This document shows, one piece after another, positions 58,970 to 64,000 of a DNA stretch of 64,000 nucleotides. Under the pieces are notes generated by a model. The model did not search any database. It saw only the letters and a list, made by a program, of their open reading frames with translations, and was not told the origin of the DNA. This DNA is from Lumbricus terrestris (Eukaryota > Annelida > Clitellata > Crassiclitellata > Lumbricidae): assembly GCA_949752735.1 (NCBI GenBank), contig OX457047.1, forward strand, positions 35,426,113-35,490,112. The letters are read 5' to 3'. The number at the start of each line of letters is the position of its first letter. Position 1 is the first letter of the stretch. Made by a program: the position numbers and the translations under genes.

Positions 58970-59055
58970 CATGAATAATTTAGCCGCAATCATAAATAAT
59001 TCATTACTAAATATGAATAATTCATTACTAAACATGAATAATTCATTAGTAGTTT
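58970..59055 (+). repeat. ATGAATAATTCATTACTAAA tandem motif
   Basis: Three to four copies of a self-complementary ATGAATAATTCATTA unit. Related single copies lie at 58365-58400. It is downstream of the minus-strand gene. Confidence 0.75.
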
Positions 59056-59131
59056 GCAACAACACGCTCAACAGCGAAGATGCTCTAAGACTACAAACTC
59101 ATTCAAGAAGGCAGAATTACAGAATCAGCTT

Positions 59132-59185
59132 CACGTAAGAAATTCGCAGAAAAATGACTGCTCAGTCATTTTTCTGTTTTACGTG
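59132..59185. other. Perfect-stem hairpin in the 3' region of the minus-strand gene
   Basis: CAGAAAAATGACTG (59147-59160) and its exact inverse CAGTCATTTTTCTG (59163-59176) are 2 bases apart. Outer arms CACGTAA (59132-59138) and TTACGTG (59179-59185) extend it. It is about 170 bases after the stop. Confidence 0.75.
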
Positions 59186-59347
59186 AGAGGCTTCCAATAT
59201 GTTTTGCCTAATCACCTTTAAAGCTCCAACAAAGGCACAAGTGGTCGAAAGACAACAGTTCAACTTTGGTGCACAAACCAGCGATAAGTTTAAAGACATC
59301 CTTCCTCACAGCGGCCGCCACCATGGTAGTTGTTTTTGTTTTGAGGA

Positions 59348-59849
59348 TCAAAGGTTAGTCGCGGTACTGGAGTATACTTCCGCGTATTCCGGAGAGAACC
59401 TTCGGTAAACCATGTCGTTTACTTCTTCCTTCGTTGGCTGGCGTTGCAGCAGTTTCTTATCACGGTGGGCAACAGTATTGCCATTTTCAAACAGTTGGCT
59501 CGTTAGAAGTTCCGAATGATTAGATCCAAAACTGACGTCACGCTGTCCACTGCTGCCATAGTTCATGTCTCTGCTTCTACTTACAGAAGACCCAGCTTCC
59601 TGCTTTAGGTTCCTATTAAAGTCGGCAATTTCCAGCTGTTTACTTTCATGGTGTGTTCCAGTCCTGCCCGGAACAGTGGCTGGTGGCATTCTATTTCCCT
59701 GTATTGACATGGCGGCATTAGAGTACGCTTGTCCAGCGCCATATCGCTGAAGCTGGCTGTCCCTGAAAGTCGATTGTGGACCGGTCTCGAGGGTGGAGGA
59801 GAGTCGGTCTGGGTCTTCACTCCACTTTGATGACGACTGAGACCCAATG
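59348..59849 (-). CDS. Minus-strand gene, last exon
   Basis: Acceptor ATTGTATTGCAG. It encodes SIGSQSSSKWSEDPDR, Ser/Gln/Asn-rich sequence, then RQPTKEEVNDMVYRRFSPEY and the TATNL end. The hairpin at 59132-59185 lies in its 3' region. A distant polyA signal (TTTATT on the + strand) is at 58523. Confidence 0.8.
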
Positions 59850-62800
59850 CTGCAATACAATTGCAATTTAATATATATTGGAAAGAGGTTCACCATGATC
59901 GTTCACACCCTAATAACCTCTTCCATGCTTCACTGTTTCACTATTTACTAAACAGCCTCTTGTAGTAAATACCTGATCATCAGGACTAATATCATAACAA
60001 TATGATTCAGTGCTTTAGTTGTCAAAAAGGTCAAAACATTTACAGACTGCCAAAGTAGATGAATGCGGGTCAACATTCTAATGCTGTTAAAATGTTGCAC
60101 ACAAAGCAATAAAAGAATAATAATACGTTTTAGTGCTTTAGTTGTCAAAAAGAGCTGATGGTCGAAAATTTTACAGACACCCAAAGTACATGAATGCGGG
60201 TCACCGGGTCAATATCCAACACAGTTAAAATGGTGCACACAAGGCAACTACAGATTCGCCAGATATTTTAGTTTCCTGATACCCAACATCTTTACAGTAA
60301 TTTAGATGAGGGGTTTAAAGAAGAGCTAAGGGCCTAACCCCAACCAGCTGATGACTAAACAATGAATATGACAAACCATTGACTAATATGACTAACCTAA
60401 AAACAGCATGACTAAAGAATGTATCACATTCATATCATATTCACATCATATTCATATCATATACATATCATATTCGTGTTATGTTCATATCGTATTCATA
60501 TCAGATTCACACTTTGGTGTGACCTTGCGCGTAAGAAATTTATGTAATAATAATAATATCTTGTAGAAAAAACCCTATTGATCAAACCAGTAAAAAAACT
60601 TATAAATAATATAATGCCAACAAGATATATAAGTATATCAATATATAAAAAACCTTCCCTAAGACGCCAACATCATTTTCTAGCAACTATTGGCAAGGAA
60701 AATGTAGGTGTCTCTTTAAAGTACAGAATGCAACATTCTTCTGCAGAAGTTATCTGGCAAGTAGATGAAGGACGCGTTTCACAATGTCTACCAGGTATGT
60801 ATGCATGCATAACATGTCCAGTAAATATTATTGTTATGACAGTTATCACTAGATTACACTGCACTAAATTATACGAAAAAAATAAAATGGACAAAAATTG
60901 CAGAAACACAATAATAACTTAAAACAGACCAGACCTGGAATAACAAATTATGATAGGCCTCAGTGGTGTAGCCAGGAATTTATGATGGGGTGGAGGGTTT
61001 GGGTGTTTTTGCCTGGCCGGATGCCCTTTCTGACACCAACCAAACAGTATAACAGTAAATTAAAAAGTGAATAAAGTAACAAAGGGAATAAAGTAAGAAA
61101 AAACAATTGTTACTACAAGCAATTGTTTTGTTCTTTCGTATTTAAGTGGATAAATAACCATTAAAAAACTTTTTCCTAGGCCAATGGGGGGGTTTTAACC
61201 CCCGAAACCCCCTGTCTACGCCACTGATAGGCCTAATCATTTTTGAACTGCAGAATGGATGGCGACTATGGATTTCCATATTAGACAGAAGCAACCATGT
61301 TTACTGTTTATGCTAAACCAATGACGCTGTTGAACCATAAAGACGAGACTCGATTAGGTTTGATTTTTAATACCTAACACCGTCGCAGCTGATCGTTGAT
61401 GAGTTTGATTTGCGTTCTGCAGTGGAAAGTAATTTGTTCTGCCACGACGTCAGTTCCCCGTGACGCATCGAAATACGCATCAACTCCGATTCTGATTTTC
61501 CACCTCTTGGAATCTGATCAAGAAGACCTGTGCAACAGAAATGTCCCATAGTATACAAGCTTGAATAAAATATCAAGAAGTGTTCACGTGCAGTTAAATT
61601 ACTCTCTCCGCGTATCAAAAATGTTCATTCAATCCTAACCTGCTCTCAGCCCTCAATACACAAGTAAAAATAAACAACTACCCCACCCCCACACAAGTGC
61701 ACATGAGGTTAATGTTTTGGTAGCAACAATAACAACCTGAAACACATTGTTCTGTAATGTTACACAGATGGTTCACTATGCACACCTGTCTCAGGTAGAT
61801 CTGGGGTATTGTCGACAACTGTGACATCTAGTCAACACTGTAACGACGAGCATGGACTAAGAGTAACTGGGAAACCATTGCAGCTCATAGTTACAGTGTC
61901 ACTGACTTGTAGCGCGTGATACATACCTTTTGCTCGAGAAATGCAATCCAGAGCCTGACCATTTTCCTGCATGCTCATTAGCTTGCGAGCCTTCTTGCCG
62001 AGTCGATCTGACTCGTTTATTAGCCATGCAGCATCTGAGCAGTAAGCAAATAACAACAGCTAATGAAATTACACCAAAAAGATCTTAACAATACCATACC
62101 ACAATCACATAAAAATATTACAGTGACATACCACTATCACACAGAAAAGATCATTACAATACCATACACTATAATTTGTCAAATAAAATTATCAGGTAAT
62201 AAAAAAATCGTTTACTAATTATTTATCTAAATAAAATGCAATAAATCAAATAATCATGACATTTGCCATTATCTGATATCAATAACATACAGCACGCGCT
62301 GCTAAATATCTATGCGGTAAATCACCGTTATGGACAGACATATGCAAAACATTTTATCAGGCTGCTCTTGTGATTGGGATATTGAAAAACACTTCTGTGA
62401 CATCAAGTGAGCATGACTTAGTGGCTAAGCCAGCAATTCGTCAAGCTACAGCAATAATTTGAGAGGCTGAAGAGTTTGTGGCAAGCCCAAACTTATCGCA
62501 AGAGCATATGCAAAACAAGTTTACATTCAAAGGGCTGTTAGTGATGCAATTACAGGTAATGCTATGCATAATTTATACAATCAGAATGCTTATTTAAATG
62601 CCACAAAAAACAAAGATTGAACTCAACGTTGAATTATGCAACACGTTAATTGGATGGAGGCTCAAACACTGACATGTTTACTCAACACTGCGTCATGAAA
62701 CAAACTACCGAAACAGAAATGGAAGCATAATGAACAAAGTCCTCTTCCCACCGCACCATTGAACCATGAAACTAAAACAAATTCTGGTTGAACTCTGATC

Positions 62801-64000
62801 TCTTAGCAAACAACACGAAAAATTTCTTACCAGAAACCTGAAAGTTTCCCTGTTGTTGGCTTTCGTTGTGCTTGTATTCATTGTTCAGCATATTTGCAGG
62901 ATTAATGCAGTCACCGCTACTAACTTCATGGATAGTGTTCAACATCGGAGTTCTTTGTCTTCTCGGAATTCCGCCTCCAAGACTCGAAGCGCAAGACGAG
63001 ACACTTTCAAGCGACGAAGAAAAGCCCGATCCATCTTCCGAGCATTCCGGCTTTTCCACCTTTGCGACATCGCGTGCAATCAACTGGAAATTTCTCGCCG
63101 GAAGAAATTCTCCCGAATCCAGAGACGGACTGCTTGGCACGGAGGTCGAGCTCTGGTCGGCGTTACTGTCTCCGCTGCGATACCCGGAATCCTTGTGGGA
63201 ACCGAGGGAAACGTTTTCCAAACTGTCGCTAAGAATCTGTTGACCTTGATAGTTCGTACCACAACTTTGAACCATTTTCATCGTATTGCCACTGTGAATG
63301 GAAGCGTTCTGCGTGGGTGCGATTGCTTTACGATTACCAACACTGTTCTGTGCGATGGTATTCTGGCTACCCATGAATCTGTTGTCGTTATTCCTAGTAC
63401 CACCACCACCACCACCACCACCACCACCACCACCACCACCACCACCACCTCGCCTTCCTTTCATCCCTTGCGACAGAAGTACGTTTTCAACCTTCTTTGC
63501 ACTAATGTAATGCTCACCTCCCGCTTCATCCTCCTCGGCAATTCTCCCCAGCCAGTCAGCGTTTGACAAAATCCGGTCGGAGGAACTCTGCCTTCCTCCT
63601 CCAGCGACATACGTGCCTCTATTATCACTTTCGAATGCAGCCACTGGAGCATAAGTAGCTGGAGGAGATTTGATTATTGAACCAGTCGAACCAGTGCTCA
63701 GTCTAGGATTATTATTCGTCTTCGCACCGGTGTTACTGCTGACACCAGGGTAAGGTGTCCTGGAACTCTGCTCGTACGACGTATGTGGTAGAATCCTGTA
63801 CCTGGAATCGGCTGCCATTCCCATTCTTCCAGTCTCACCCATTCTTCCAGTCTCACCCGACATCCGGAATGACTCAACTCTACCACCTGGAAGAACGCCA
63901 AGCACCCTGTTGGAAAATCGAACGGACTTCTGTTTGGCATTGTTCTGCACGTTGGGAGTGGAATCACCGGAATTCTCCTCACTTTTACACTCGTTCCTCC
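59348..64000 (-). CDS. Ser/Gly-rich protein, 3' part (four exons), family not recognised
   Basis: Minus-strand coding exons 64000-62831 (cut by the window), 62034-61927, 61527-61374 and 59849-59348 join in phase to about 644 codons ending TGA. Exon 1 begins near NECKSEENSGDS and KSVRFSNRVLGVLPGG, has a 17-Gly run (63397-63448), and is rich in Ser with DSGYRSGDS and SSSLESVSSCASSLGGG phrases, so it is likely disordered and phosphorylated. Exons 2-3 give an amphipathic, basic helical part (DAAWLINESDRLGKKARKLM, QALDCISRAKG). The last exon ends EVYSSTATNL, a possible class I PDZ ligand (T-N-L). A C-terminal relation to scaffold or USP53/USP54-like proteins is only a guess. Function not assigned. 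Confidence 0.8.
60011..60250 (+). repeat. ~122-bp tandem duplication
   Basis: GTGCTTTAGTTGTCAAAAAG at 60011 recurs at 60133, both followed by TTTACAGAC, CCAAAGTA-ATGAATGCGGGTCA and GTTAAAATG-TGCACACAA. It lies in the last intron of the minus-strand gene. Confidence 0.85.
60425..60512 (+). repeat. CATATTCATATCAT short tandem repeat
   Basis: About seven 12-base units (TCATATCATATT with CACATC and GTGTTATG variants). Confidence 0.8.
60961..61226. mobile_element. hAT-type MITE, TSD ATAGGCCT
   Basis: Starts CAGTGGTGTAGCCAGGAATT and ends GTCTACGCCACTG. ATAGGCCT is on both sides (60953-60960 and 61227-61234). Uninterrupted relative of 22138-23680. It keeps the intact TATTTAAGTGGATAAATAACC site that carries the piggyBac-like insertion in the other copy. 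Intronic in the minus-strand gene. Confidence 0.88.
61374..61527 (-). CDS. Minus-strand gene, third visible exon
   Basis: A 154-base exon between TTGCACAG and donor GTATTA. It encodes LLDQIPRGGKSESELMRISM, RHGELTSWQNKLLS and a Ser-rich end. Phases fit both neighbours. Confidence 0.75.
61927..62034 (-). CDS. Minus-strand gene, second visible exon
   Basis: A 108-base exon between acceptor TACTGCTCAG and donor GTATGT, phase 1 in and out. It encodes the charged helical segment with LGKKARKLMSMQ. Confidence 0.78.
62831..64000 (-). CDS. Minus-strand gene, first visible exon
   Basis: Open for 390 codons on the minus strand. Donor GTAAGA after TTTCTG at 62831, phase 1. It contains the poly-Gly run encoded by GGT repeats and a duplicated GRMGETGRMG phrase. 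Confidence 0.82.
63397..63448 (-). repeat. GGT microsatellite coding for poly-Gly
   Basis: About seventeen (ACC) units on the + strand, in the coding frame of the minus-strand gene as a Gly run after GRR. Length is probably polymorphic. Confidence 0.9.

Noticed and set aside
59311..59326. NotI site followed by CACCATGG, resembling a cloning junction
   Set aside because: No vector sequence flanks it and the surrounding DNA is continuous with the 3' region of the minus-strand gene. Treated as coincidence.
63298..63566. Plus-strand frames with poly-Pro/poly-Thr
   Set aside because: Antisense of the poly-Gly-coding exon; no splice or domain support.

Overview
The window looks like nuclear DNA of an animal, most likely a marine invertebrate. 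It has spliced genes with GT-AG introns of 0.5 to 2.4 kb, very dense microsatellites, and many miniature DNA transposons, SINE and LINE pieces. I cannot name the species. An echinoderm-like or other marine invertebrate genome is a guess from overall character, including the very frequent octamer TAGGCCTA.

Three protein-coding genes are well supported. (1) Positions 1-9066, + strand: the last six exons of a FAM20-family secreted kinase, FAM20C-like, with all catalytic motifs visible. Its 5' part lies outside the window. (2) Positions 39901-44982, + strand: a complete SLC16/monocarboxylate-transporter-type gene of three coding exons (928 residues), with a long central loop and a GC-AG first intron. 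(3) Positions 64000-59348, - strand: the last four coding exons of a Ser/Gly-rich protein that I do not recognise, ending in a possible PDZ ligand. A few isolated candidate exons are listed at low confidence. The three genes have no evident joint pathway.

The rest is a dense record of transposition. Many non-autonomous hAT-type elements are delimited exactly by terminal inverted repeats and 8-bp target duplications: 1314-1744, 6487-6642, 11125-11369, 13896-17516, 22138-23680, 29937-30151, 33265-33523, 47075-50073, 52589-52738 and 60961-61226. Others are nested: a piggyBac-like TTAA element sits inside one hAT element, and a Harbinger-like element (46383-50262) contains a hAT element that in turn contains back-to-back retrotransposon protease fragments. 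tRNA-derived SINEs share their 3' tail with a LINE 3' end found in the transporter intron, which suggests a SINE/LINE mobilisation pair.

Layout: 1-9066 FAM20-like gene; 9067-13500 tetranucleotide satellites and unannotated DNA; 13528-17524 SINE and a 3.6-kb hAT element with a palindromic 36-bp satellite; 17525-31500 microsatellites, MITEs, a nested hAT/piggyBac pair and SINEs; 31700-37100 several TIR elements; 37100-39600 microsatellites; 39610-45024 transporter gene; 45025-50265 unannotated DNA then the nested transposon complex; 50266-59347 microsatellites, a MITE and weak exon candidates; 59348-64000 the minus-strand gene.
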